A stretch of 7,711 nucleotides of DNA from positions 1 through 7,711 of the forward strand of contig JAMNZE010000118.1 in the NCBI GenBank assembly GCA_023622465.1. Direction: 5' to 3'. Under the pieces are notes generated by a model. That model did not search any database, was not told where the DNA came from, and was given only the letters and a program-made list of their open reading frames with translations. The translations under genes were made by a program, and so were the position numbers. Origin of the DNA: UBA5500 sp023622465 (GTDB taxonomy: Bacteria; Bacillota; UBA994; UBA5500). This document shows positions 1-5,714 of this stretch, one piece after another; the first letter of the stretch is position 1, and every line of letters starts with the position of its first letter.

Positions 1-114
1 ATTACCCACTCGAAAGAAACCATGATGGCCGTCGATACGCTTTACGGGGTGACTATGCCCGAGCAGGGGGTCTCCCAGTTGATTTCAGTTGAATTGAGTA
101 ACGAAGAGAATTAG
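1..114 (+). CDS. smc: Chromosome partition protein SMC, C-terminal end (5' truncated)
   Basis: Reading from base 1 gives 37 residues ending in TAG at 112-114. They begin ITHSKETMMAVDTLYGVTM and continue PEQGVSQLISVEL. The ITH...TM segment is the H-loop region that follows the Walker B motif in SMC ATPase heads, and the 'D.LYGVTM...GVS.L.SV.L' ending is the typical C-terminus of bacterial SMC. SMC dimers form the condensin-like complex with ScpA and ScpB that compacts and separates chromosomes. The N-terminal head, coiled coils and hinge lie outside the window. smc directly before ftsY is the standard Firmicutes order, and only 14 bases separate the two genes, which suggests co-transcription. 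Confidence 0.93.
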   Translation: MTHSKETMMAVDTLYGVTMPEQGVSQLISVELSNEEN

Positions 115-128
115 CGAGGGAGTGTGGG

Positions 129-1049
129 TTGGATTTGAGCTTCTTTGATAGGTTAAAGCAAGGTCTAAGAAAGACGCGTCAAGGATTTATCGGTAAGATT
201 GAACAATTAATTACCGGCCGTAAGATCGATGAGGAATTATTTGAAGAGTTGGAAGAACTTTTGATTACCAGTGATGTGGGGGTACGTACCACTTTAGATT
301 TGGTGGAGGAATTGCGGGAAGAGGCTGAGGAGAAAAGGTTAACGGAAGGCGAGGAATTGCGCGGCTTGCTCAAGGAAAAATTGCGTCACCTGCTGGGAGA
401 GCCGGAGGCACTCAATATTGAGGCGGGGCGCTTAAATGTGATTCTCGTGGTTGGGGTCAATGGGGTGGGCAAAACCACCACCATTGCCAAACTAGCCAAC
501 CGCTTTAAGGAGGAAGGGCGGAAGGTGATTTTGGCGGCAGGAGATACTTTTAGAGCCGCCGCCGCTGAGCAATTGGAGATCTGGGGCAATCGGATAGGGG
601 TGCCCGTTATCCGTCACCATGAGGGAGCTGATCCGGCAGCCGTTGTTTTTGACGCCTTACAGTCGGCCAGGGCCCGTAGAATGGACGTCTTGATCGTAGA
701 CACGGCCGGGCGTTTGCATACTAAGAGCAATTTGATGAAGGAGTTAGAGAAGATTGGACGCGTTGTAGGACGCGAGTGCCCGGGGGCTCCCCATGAGGTC
801 TTGCTAGTCATCGACGCCACCACCGGTCAAAATGGGGTAGTGCAAGCGGAGCAATTTGGGCAGAGTGTTCCCCTAACCGGCCTGGTGTTGACTAAAATGG
901 ATGGCACCGCTAAGGGTGGTATTATCTTTGCTATTGCTAGTCAACAAAAATTACCCGTGAAGCTGATCGGCGTGGGTGAACAACTGGATGATCTGCGCGA
1001 CTTTGAACCCGATGAATTTGTGGCCGCCTTGTTCGCCGAGGAAGATTAA
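129..1049 (+). CDS. ftsY: Signal recognition particle receptor FtsY (SRP GTPase)
   Basis: FtsY is the membrane-associated receptor that docks the SRP-ribosome complex at the Sec translocon; its GTPase heterodimerises with that of Ffh. The 306 residues hold an N domain (about 1-95) and a G domain (about 100-306). The G domain shows the P-loop GVNGVGKT (109-116), the SRP-GTPase insertion-box start DTFRAAAAEQ (139-148), DTAGRLH (191-197), TKMD followed by GTAKGG (255-264), and the closing GVGEQLDDLRDF (281-292). No long acidic A domain precedes the N domain, as is usual in Gram-positive FtsY. The start is TTG at 129, six bases after GAGGGAG (116-122). A second in-frame TTG at 135 would give MSFFDRLK, a common FtsY beginning, but its spacing from the ribosome site is poorer. 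Product certain; exact start moderately certain. Confidence 0.96.
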   Translation: MDLSFFDRLKQGLRKTRQGFIGKIEQLITGRKIDEELFEELEELLITSDVGVRTTLDLVEELREEAEEKRLTEGEELRGLLKEKLRHLLGEPEALNIEAGRLNVILVVGVNGVGKTTTIAKLANRFKEEGRKVILAAGDTFRAAAAEQLEIWGNRIGVPVIRHHEGADPAAVVFDALQSARARRMDVLIVDTAGRLHTKSNLMKELEKIGRVVGRECPGAPHEVLLVIDATTGQNGVVQAEQFGQSVPLTGLVLTKMDGTAKGGIIFAIASQQKLPVKLIGVGEQLDDLRDFEPDEFVAALFAEED

Positions 1050-1057
1050 TAGGCGGG

Positions 1058-1109
1058 TGACAAGGGTTTTAGCTTGACAGCAAACGGTGCGGCTGGTATC
1101 ATTGTCAAG
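1058..1109. repeat. Three copies of a 7-bp motif framing the ylxM-ffh promoter
   Basis: CTTGACA (1073-1079) and TGTCAAG (1103-1109) are perfect inverted copies whose starts are 30 bp apart, about three helical turns. TGACAAG (1058-1064) is a third copy with one mismatch, in the same orientation as the downstream arm. The middle copy contains the -35 hexamer and the right-hand copy ends near the predicted transcription start. This geometry resembles an operator, but part of the match follows from TTGACA being a -35 consensus, so a regulatory role is inference only. Confidence 0.4.
1074..1102 (+). promoter_or_regulatory. Sigma-A promoter for ylxM-ffh
   Basis: A perfect -35 TTGACA (1074-1079) is followed after exactly 17 bp by TATCAT (1097-1102), which matches TATAAT at 5 of 6 positions. 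A TG pair (1094-1095) sits one base before the -10, adding an extended -10 element. Transcription should start near 1109, giving a leader of about 27 bases before the ylxM ATG. This is the best promoter-like sequence in the window, and it falls in one of the few intergenic gaps, so it likely drives ylxM and ffh in addition to read-through from ftsY. Confidence 0.8.
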
Positions 1110-1135
1110 GTGCACAACTTAACAGGGTGGTATTT

Positions 1136-1468
1136 ATGGAACGCTTTGTGCGGGTTTACCAGCTTTATGATATCTACGGCCAGTTTCTTACCCCCAAACA
1201 ACGGCAGGCCGTGGAGTTATATTATGGCCATGACCTGTCTTTAGCCGAAATCGCTGAGGAAATGGGTACTAGCCGCCAGGCTGTTCACGATTTATTGCGT
1301 CGTTCCGAGCAGGCTTTGCAAGATTATGAAGAAAAACTGGGTTTGGCCCGGCGTTACGAAGAACAACAGCGACATTTTGCCGAGCTAGAGAGCTTGCTCC
1401 GACAATTGGAAGATACCGATTCCCGCTGGCAGCGGGTGTTTGAGCTGCTGGCAGTGATGCGTAGATAG
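1136..1468 (+). CDS. ylxM: YlxM/p13-like SRP-associated helix-turn-helix protein
   Basis: This 110-residue protein belongs to the YlxM family, encoded next to ffh in Firmicutes and reported to modulate SRP activity in some species. The opening region LYDIYGQFLTPKQRQAV (10-26) and the helix-turn-helix LSLAEIAEEMGTSRQAVHDL (34-53) resemble sigma-70 region 4 and are the family signature. Residues about 57-92 are charged and helical, probably a short coiled coil. I chose ATG at 1136, five bases after AGGGTGG (1124-1130). An in-frame GTG at 1127 would add three residues but lacks a well-placed ribosome site. The stop codon overlaps the ffh Shine-Dalgarno, which supports translational coupling. Binding to SRP RNA or ribosomes is family knowledge and not visible here. 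Confidence 0.9.
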   Translation: MERFVRVYQLYDIYGQFLTPKQRQAVELYYGHDLSLAEIAEEMGTSRQAVHDLLRRSEQALQDYEEKLGLARRYEEQQRHFAELESLLRQLEDTDSRWQRVFELLAVMRR

Positions 1469-1481
1469 GAGGGAGAACAGC

Positions 1482-2816
1482 GTGGCGTTTTCTGGATTAG
1501 CGGAAAAATTGCAAGCCACTTTTAAGCGCTTGCGGGGAAAAGGCAAGCTAACTGAAAAAGATGTAAACGATGCCCTGAGGGAAGTGCGTCTGGCCTTACT
1601 AGAAGCCGACGTTAACCATCGAGTGGTGCGAAATTTTGTTGCTGCCATCAAAGAACGGGCTATTGGAGCGGAAGTAATGGAGAGCATCACGCCGGGGCAG
1701 CAGATCGTCAAAATTGTCCACGAGGAGATGATTGAACTTCTCGGAGGCACCGCTGGCCGTTTGCAGATGGCAAGCAAGCCGCCCACGATTATTATGCTGG
1801 TAGGTCTGCAGGGGGCAGGAAAAACAACCACCGCTGGTAAACTGGCACTGCACTTACGTAAGAACGGGCGGCGACCCATGTTGGTGGCCGGAGACGTTTA
1901 TCGACCGGCAGCTATTGAGCAGCTGCATGTGGTTGGCAAACAAGCCGAAGTCCCCGTATTTAGCATGGGTGATAAACTGAGCCCGGTCCATATTGCCAAG
2001 GCGGGGGTAGAACAAGCTCTGCGAGATGGGCGGGATGTGGTAATTATAGACACCGCCGGCCGATTACACATCGACGAGGAATTGATGCAGGAGTTAACCA
2101 GCATTAAGACCGAGGTCAAACCCCATGAAGTTTTGTTAGTCGTTGATGCCATGACCGGCCAGGATGCGGTTAATGTGGCTAACGCCTTTAATGAGCAGCT
2201 GGGAATAGACGGTTTAATCATGACCAAGTTAGATGGTGATACGCGGGGTGGGGCAGCCCTTTCGGTCAAGGCGGTGACCGGCAAGCCAATCAAGTTTGCG
2301 GCCACCGGCGAAAAGCTGGATGCCTTAGAAGTTTTCCATCCCGATCGCATGGCATCTCGCATTCTTGGCATGGGCGATGTGCTCTCTTTGATTGAAAAGG
2401 CCCAAGCCGCCATGGATGAGAAGAAGGCTATCGAGCTCAGCAAGAAATTGCGGTCGGCCCAGTTTACTCTTGAAGATTTTCTCGAGCAGTTACAACAGGT
2501 TCGAAATATGGGGCCGCTGGATCAATTGATAGGTATGATTCCGGGTATGGCCCAGTCCAAGCAATTCCGGGATTTACAGCCCGATGAAAAGCAGCTGAAA
2601 CAGATTGAGGCCATTATCTACTCCATGACTCCAGCCGAACGACAGCAGCCGGAAATTATCACCGGTAGTCGGCGGCGGCGGATTGCCGCCGGTAGCGGCA
2701 CCAGTGTGCAAAGTGTCAACCGTTTGCTTAAGCAGTTTGAGCAAACGAAGCGGATGATGCGCCAATTCGGGGATAAGGGCGGCCGTAAGCGGGCCAAATT
2801 CCCCTTTCCCTTTTAA
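1482..2816 (+). CDS. ffh: Signal recognition particle protein Ffh (SRP54)
   Basis: Ffh binds the signal sequence as it leaves the ribosome and, with SRP RNA, targets the complex to FtsY. The 444 residues fit the usual family length. Domains are N (about 1-88), G (about 100-295) and M (about 297-444). The G domain carries the P-loop GLQGAGKT (108-115), DVYRPAAIEQL (138-148), DTAGRLH (190-196) and TKLDGDTRGG (248-257). The methionine-rich M domain has GMIPGM (351-356) in its finger-loop region and the SRP RNA-binding element SRRRRIAAGSG (396-406). The start is GTG at 1482, nine bases after AGGAGG (1467-1472), which overlaps the ylxM stop. The SRP RNA gene (ffs) is not in the window. Confidence 0.98.
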   Translation: MAFSGLAEKLQATFKRLRGKGKLTEKDVNDALREVRLALLEADVNHRVVRNFVAAIKERAIGAEVMESITPGQQIVKIVHEEMIELLGGTAGRLQMASKPPTIIMLVGLQGAGKTTTAGKLALHLRKNGRRPMLVAGDVYRPAAIEQLHVVGKQAEVPVFSMGDKLSPVHIAKAGVEQALRDGRDVVIIDTAGRLHIDEELMQELTSIKTEVKPHEVLLVVDAMTGQDAVNVANAFNEQLGIDGLIMTKLDGDTRGGAALSVKAVTGKPIKFAATGEKLDALEVFHPDRMASRILGMGDVLSLIEKAQAAMDEKKAIELSKKLRSAQFTLEDFLEQLQQVRNMGPLDQLIGMIPGMAQSKQFRDLQPDEKQLKQIEAIIYSMTPAERQQPEIITGSRRRRIAAGSGTSVQSVNRLLKQFEQTKRMMRQFGDKGGRKRAKFPFPF

Positions 2817-2831
2817 TAAAAACTAACCCTG

Positions 2832-2842
2832 AAAGGAGGTGA
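2832..2842 (+). promoter_or_regulatory. Extended ribosome binding site of rpsP
   Basis: AAAGGAGGTGA is an 11-base run fully complementary to the 3' end of 16S rRNA, with eight bases before the rpsP ATG. It is the strongest ribosome site in the window and fits the high translation demand for a ribosomal protein. It fixes the rpsP start without ambiguity. Confidence 0.85.
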
Positions 2843-2850
2843 AAGTGTAG

Positions 2851-3096
2851 ATGGCTACTAAGATCCGTTTGCGCAGAATGGGTGCGAAAAAGGCGCCTTT
2901 CTATAGAATCATCGTTGCCGACTCTCGCTCTCCGCGGGATGGTCGTTTCATCGAGGAAATCGGCTACTATGATCCGACCACCAAACCCAGCACGATCAAA
3001 ATTGATAGCGAGAAGGCAGCTGCCTGGCTCAAGCAAGGGGTGCAAATGACTGATACAGTCCGTCGTTTGTTTATCCAGGCAGGGATCCTGGAGTAG
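2851..3096 (+). CDS. rpsP: 30S ribosomal protein S16
   Basis: S16 is a small-subunit protein that stabilises the 5' domain of 16S rRNA during 30S assembly. The 81-residue product has the full-length family pattern: IRLRRMGAKKAPFYRIIVAD near the N-terminus, then SPRDGRFIEEIGYYDP (26-41), and the C-terminal WLKQGVQMTDTVRRL (59-73). It starts at ATG 2851 after an excellent ribosome site and lies 34 bases after ffh with no terminator between, so it probably shares the ffh transcript. The rpsP – KH protein – rimM – trmD order downstream is widely conserved. Nothing is unusual in the sequence. Confidence 0.98.
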   Translation: MATKIRLRRMGAKKAPFYRIIVADSRSPRDGRFIEEIGYYDPTTKPSTIKIDSEKAAAWLKQGVQMTDTVRRLFIQAGILE

Positions 3097-3126
3097 AAGC
3101 TTGATTGACGACTGGGAGGTGTGCAC

Positions 3127-3357
3127 GTGCGTGAATTAGTGCTTTTTATCAGTCGCTCCTTAGTAGATCACCCCGAACAAGTGGAAGTCATTGAGATAGA
3201 GAACGAGCGCGGTCTGGTTCTGCAAGTTAAGGTGGCGCCCGAGGATGTGGGCAAGATAATCGGTAAGCAGGGCCGCATCGCTCAGGCTATCCGCTCTTTG
3301 GTTAAGGCAGCTTCCAGCAATGAGTCGAGACGAGTCATGGTGGATATCCTGTCCTAG
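3127..3357 (+). CDS. khpA: KH-domain RNA-binding protein KhpA (YlqC family)
   Basis: A 76-residue single type II KH-domain protein of the YlqC/KhpA family. The core VGKIIGKQGRIAQAIR (41-56) contains the GKQG (46-49) GxxG loop that grips single-stranded RNA. In other Firmicutes KhpA pairs with KhpB (Jag/EloR) and influences RNA levels and cell elongation; that role is carried over from family knowledge. I chose GTG at 3127, six bases after GGAGGT (3115-3120), which gives the usual MRELV beginning. The in-frame GTG at 3121 directly abuts the ribosome site and is unlikely. It follows rpsP by 30 bases and precedes rimM, as usual. An older annotation name is UPF0109. Confidence 0.92.
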   Translation: MRELVLFISRSLVDHPEQVEVIEIENERGLVLQVKVAPEDVGKIIGKQGRIAQAIRSLVKAASSNESRRVMVDILS

Positions 3358-3417
3358 TGTTAGTGGGCCAAAGCTAGAGCCCGATGCAAGAAATTCATCA
3401 AACAGGGAGATTGGCTC

Positions 3418-3951
3418 ATGTTTGTAACTGTTGGGATCATTAGCGGCACTTTTGGTGTGCATGGTGAACTAAAGGTGACGCCCGAAAGTGATCATCCCGG
3501 CCGTCGGGATGCTTTAGCAAAAATGCAGGTTTTTGTTTATCATAACGGGATCAGAGACGTATACCGGGTAGTTCGCATAGAACAACGCCAATCCCTATGG
3601 CACATCAAGCTGGAAGGGATCGAGACTCGGGAGCAAGCGCAAGCGCTAGTTGGCGGCGAGTTGCAGATCCCCAAGCATAAAATCTTGCCTCTCCCGGAGG
3701 GCCAGTATTATATATTCCAGATTCTTGGCCTACAGGTGGAAACGGAAGAGGGAGAAGTGTTGGGCCGGGTAACGGACGTGCTGCAGCCGGGTGCTAATGA
3801 TGTCTATGTGGTACAGGACGAAACCGGGCGGGAGCTTTTAGTTCCTGCTATCAAGCAAGTCGTTCTGGATATCGATTTGGCTAAGCAGCGTATGCTTGTC
3901 CGACCTTTGCCTGGTTTATTCGATGATGCGGGTGAACCGGATGCGGATTGA
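3418..3951 (+). CDS. rimM: 16S rRNA processing protein RimM
   Basis: RimM is a 30S assembly factor that binds S19 and helps mature the 16S rRNA head. The 177 residues contain both family domains. The N-terminal beta-barrel begins VGIISGTFGVHGELKV (5-20), and the PRC-barrel domain runs from about 91, with YYIFQILGLQV (97-107), GANDVYVV (125-132) and LLVPAIKQVV (140-149). The acidic tail DDAGEPDAD is typical. The start is ATG 3418, eight bases after AGGGAG (3404-3409). The 60-base gap after khpA holds no recognisable promoter or terminator. The 3' end overlaps trmD by 11 bases, so the two are probably translationally coupled. Confidence 0.97.
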   Translation: MFVTVGIISGTFGVHGELKVTPESDHPGRRDALAKMQVFVYHNGIRDVYRVVRIEQRQSLWHIKLEGIETREQAQALVGGELQIPKHKILPLPEGQYYIFQILGLQVETEEGEVLGRVTDVLQPGANDVYVVQDETGRELLVPAIKQVVLDIDLAKQRMLVRPLPGLFDDAGEPDAD

Positions 3952-4675
3952 TATACTGACCCTGTTTCCCGAGTTCTTTACGAGCATTTTCACTACCAGT
4001 ATTTTGCACCGGGCTATTGCCAAGGAGCTGGTGGCATTGAATACGGTTGATATTCGGGATTTTGCCCTTGATAAGCATCGGACGGTGGATGATTACCCCT
4101 ATGGCGGGGGAGCGGGTATGGTTATGAAGCCCGAGCCTATTGCCCGGGCAATTAGGGCTACCAAACAGCCCAACAGCGATGCCCGCGTAATCTATATGAG
4201 CCCCCAAGGTCAGGTGTTCAACCAGCAAAAGGCGCGGGAGCTGGCGGCTTACCCCCAATTGGTCGTCCTCTGCGGCCATTATGAGGGCGTGGATGAACGG
4301 GTAATCCAGCGATACGTGGACGAGGAAATCTCCATCGGTGACTTTGTCTTAACCGGCGGAGAGTTGCCGGCGGCCGTTTTAGTCGATGCGGTGGTGCGGC
4401 TTTTGCCAGGCGTTTTAGGTTCACCCGAATCGGCGGCCCAAGATTCCTTCAGTGACGGCTTATTAGAGCATCCCCATTATACGCGTCCCTATGAATTTGA
4501 GGGGCTGCCAGTACCCGAGGTTCTACTGTCGGGACACCATGGGAAAATAGCCACCTGGCGGCGTCAGGAATCGCTACGTCGCACCTGGGAGCGCAGGCCT
4601 GACCTGTTGGCCAAAGCACCCCTAACAGCCAGTGATCGGGCCTTTTTGGAACAACTGCAGCGGCCTACGAATTGA
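3941..4675 (+). CDS. trmD: tRNA (guanine-N1)-methyltransferase TrmD
   Basis: TrmD methylates G37 of tRNAs reading CNN-type codons, using S-adenosylmethionine, and prevents +1 frameshifting. The 244 residues match the usual length. The SPOUT trefoil-knot features are PYGGGAGMVMKPEP (53-66), SPQG (87-90), CGHYEGVDERV (111-121), SIGDFVLTGGELP (131-143), RLLPGVLGSPES (153-164) and SFSDGLLEHPHYTRP (169-183). E115, R153 and D172 sit where the family's key residues fall. The C-terminal GHHGKIATWRRQESLRRT (198-215) is the tRNA-binding region. I chose ATG 3941, giving the standard MRIDILTLFPE start; upstream in-frame starts (TTG 3896, ATG 3923 and 3926, GTG 3932) only extend into rimM. The ribosome site GGGTGA is weak, fitting coupling to rimM. 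Confidence 0.98.
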   Translation: MRIDILTLFPEFFTSIFTTSILHRAIAKELVALNTVDIRDFALDKHRTVDDYPYGGGAGMVMKPEPIARAIRATKQPNSDARVIYMSPQGQVFNQQKARELAAYPQLVVLCGHYEGVDERVIQRYVDEEISIGDFVLTGGELPAAVLVDAVVRLLPGVLGSPESAAQDSFSDGLLEHPHYTRPYEFEGLPVPEVLLSGHHGKIATWRRQESLRRTWERRPDLLAKAPLTASDRAFLEQLQRPTN

Positions 4676-4697
4676 ATTAATTTATGTATGTCTGTAT

Positions 4698-4719
4698 GCC
4701 CAATATGATATAATTTGGC
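4698..4719. repeat. Imperfect inverted repeat around the rplS -10 element
   Basis: GCCCAAT (4698-4704) and ATTTGGC (4713-4719) pair at six of seven positions across an eight-base centre. The arms straddle the -10 hexamer, so this could be a binding site or chance. As RNA it would form only in transcripts reading through from trmD, since the predicted start lies just downstream. Support is weak. Confidence 0.25.
4704..4714 (+). promoter_or_regulatory. Extended -10 promoter for rplS
   Basis: TATGATATAAT combines the Gram-positive TRTGN element (4704-4708) with a perfect TATAAT (4709-4714). No good -35 hexamer lies 16-18 bp upstream, as is allowed for extended -10 promoters. Transcription should start near 4721, right at the ribosome site (AGGAGG at 4723-4728, GGGAGG at 4727-4732), leaving a leader of only about 20 bases. 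It sits in the 65-base trmD-rplS gap, the natural place for an internal promoter that boosts L19. Confidence 0.7.
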
Positions 4720-4740
4720 GGCAGGAGGGAGGTTTAGTCA

Positions 4741-5088
4741 ATGGATATTTTGCGAACCCTAGAGCAAAGTCAATTGCGTACAGATATCCCCGATTTCAAA
4801 CCGGGCGACACTGTGCGTGTGCATGTTAAAGTTGTGGAAGGGGCGCGCGAGCGCATTCAGGTTTTTGAAGGGGTTGTGATTGCCCGCCGCGGCGGCGGTA
4901 TCCGTGAGACCTTTACGGTACGTCGCGTGTCTTATGGCATTGGGGTAGAGCGGGTTTTCCCCTTGCATTCGCCACGGGTTGCTAAGATAGAAGTAGTGCG
5001 CCATGGCCGGGTGCGTCGAGCCAAGCTTTATTACCTACGTAATCTCAGGGGTAAGGCGGCTCGCATTAAAGAAGCCCAACGTCGATAG
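4741..5088 (+). CDS. rplS: 50S ribosomal protein L19
   Basis: L19 lies at the interface of the large and small subunits. The 115 residues match the family throughout: FKPGDTVRVHVKVVEG (19-34), RIQVFEGVVIARRGGGI (38-54), GVERVFPLHSPRVAKIEV (68-85) and KLYYLRNLRGKAARIKE (95-111). The start is ATG 4741, eight bases after the tandem ribosome site AGGAGGGAGG (4723-4732). It is bounded upstream by an extended -10 promoter and downstream by an intrinsic terminator, so it can be made as a single-gene transcript as well as from the larger operon. trmD-rplS adjacency is widely conserved in bacteria. Confidence 0.98.
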   Translation: MDILRTLEQSQLRTDIPDFKPGDTVRVHVKVVEGARERIQVFEGVVIARRGGGIRETFTVRRVSYGIGVERVFPLHSPRVAKIEVVRHGRVRRAKLYYLRNLRGKAARIKEAQRR

Positions 5089-5094
5089 TAAAAT

Positions 5095-5123
5095 CAACAA
5101 GGGACCATTAAGGTCCCTTTTTG
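5095..5123 (+). terminator. Intrinsic terminator after rplS
   Basis: AAGGGACC (5099-5106) and GGTCCCTT (5112-5119) form a perfect 8-bp stem with loop ATTAA, and T5118-T5122 supply the run of five Ts. Three more pairs (C5095-A5097 with T5121-G5123) extend the stem past one C-T mismatch. It begins seven bases after the rplS stop. With lepB starting 38 bases further on and no clear promoter between, it may be a partial terminator that lowers lepB and downstream expression relative to rplS. Confidence 0.8.
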
Positions 5124-5160
5124 CACAGTTGGCGTTCAGCTGCGACAAGGGAGTGATGGT

Positions 5161-5688
5161 ATGCCCCATTGGCAAGAGGAGCTCAAAGAATGGATCAAAG
5201 CGCTGCTTTTGGCGGTAGTTTTAGCGGTGATCCTGCGAGTTTTTGTAGTGGATAATTATATTGTCGATGGTGATTCCATGCTGCCTACCCTGCACGATCA
5301 GGAGCGGGTTCTGGTATACAAGTTGGATAGAATATTAGGGAAAGAGCCAGAGCGGGGAGATATCGTAGTCTTTCAATATTCCCGCGAGCCCTGGCGGGAT
5401 TTTGTGAAACGGGTAGTGGGTGTGGAAGGCGATGAGGTAGAAATAAGAGATGGGAAATTGTTCATCAACGGCATCGCCCAAAACGAGCCCTATTTAAGCG
5501 CCCCCACGCTGGGCAGTTATGGACCGCAGATTGTGCCCGCCGGTACCGTCTTTGTATTGGGTGACAATCGCAACATCAGCATGGATAGCCGCGATTCCCA
5601 GGTAGATATGGTGAGCCTGGAAAGTATAAAGGGTAGAGCAGTTATCGTATATTGGCCGCTGAAAGCATTGCGTCTGCTGCGGCGTTAG
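5161..5688 (+). CDS. lepB: Signal peptidase I
   Basis: Type I signal peptidase cleaves signal peptides from exported preproteins on the outer face of the membrane. The 175 residues have one N-terminal membrane segment (about 12-30, ALLLAVVLAVILRVFVV) and then the S26 peptidase domain. The catalytic serine is S39 in GDSMLPTL (37-44), and the general base lysine is K83 in RDFVKRVVGVEGD (79-91). The conserved box GDNRNISMDSRDSQ (134-147) is present. The short length and single membrane span are typical of Gram-positive enzymes. The start is ATG 5161, seven bases after AAGGGAG (5147-5153). It follows the rplS terminator and may depend on read-through. Its location near ftsY and ffh groups targeting and processing genes. 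Confidence 0.97.
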   Translation: MPHWQEELKEWIKALLLAVVLAVILRVFVVDNYIVDGDSMLPTLHDQERVLVYKLDRILGKEPERGDIVVFQYSREPWRDFVKRVVGVEGDEVEIRDGKLFINGIAQNEPYLSAPTLGSYGPQIVPAGTVFVLGDNRNISMDSRDSQVDMVSLESIKGRAVIVYWPLKALRLLRR

Positions 5689-5700
5689 GGACAAGGCGGG

Positions 5701-5709
5701 GGGAGGTGA
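5701..5709 (+). promoter_or_regulatory. Ribosome binding site that decides the rbgA start
   Basis: GGGAGGTGA lies directly before a TTG codon at 5715. An in-frame GTG at 5706 sits inside this site and cannot be served by it, so TTG 5715, five bases past the site, is the likely start. The resulting MSIHWFPGHMAKAK matches the family N-terminus. Confidence 0.75.
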
Positions 5710-5714
5710 ACCCT

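Noticed and set aside
1385..2443. Long open frames on the minus strand opposite ylxM and ffh (for example 1385-1879 and 1898-2443)
   Set aside because: Both lie fully opposite well-conserved plus-strand genes, their translations are rich in Ser, Ala and Pro with no recognisable domain, and they have no supporting context. They are shadow frames.
2673..2691. GC-rich hairpin CGGCGGC/GCCGCCG inside ffh
   Set aside because: It encodes the conserved Arg and Ala run of the SRP RNA-binding motif, so it is explained by codon content; no T-run follows.
3896..3940. Upstream in-frame starts for trmD (TTG 3896, ATG 3923 and 3926, GTG 3932)
   Set aside because: They add residues encoded within rimM that are absent from the family; the standard N-terminus MRIDILTLFPE begins at 3941.
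4886..4902. GC-rich palindromic stretch in rplS
   Set aside because: It encodes the conserved RRGGG segment of L19 and needs no other explanation.
5652..5714. A longer rbgA reading from 5652
   Set aside because: The extension overlaps the lepB end, is not family-like, and the strong ribosome site at 5701-5709 points to TTG 5715.
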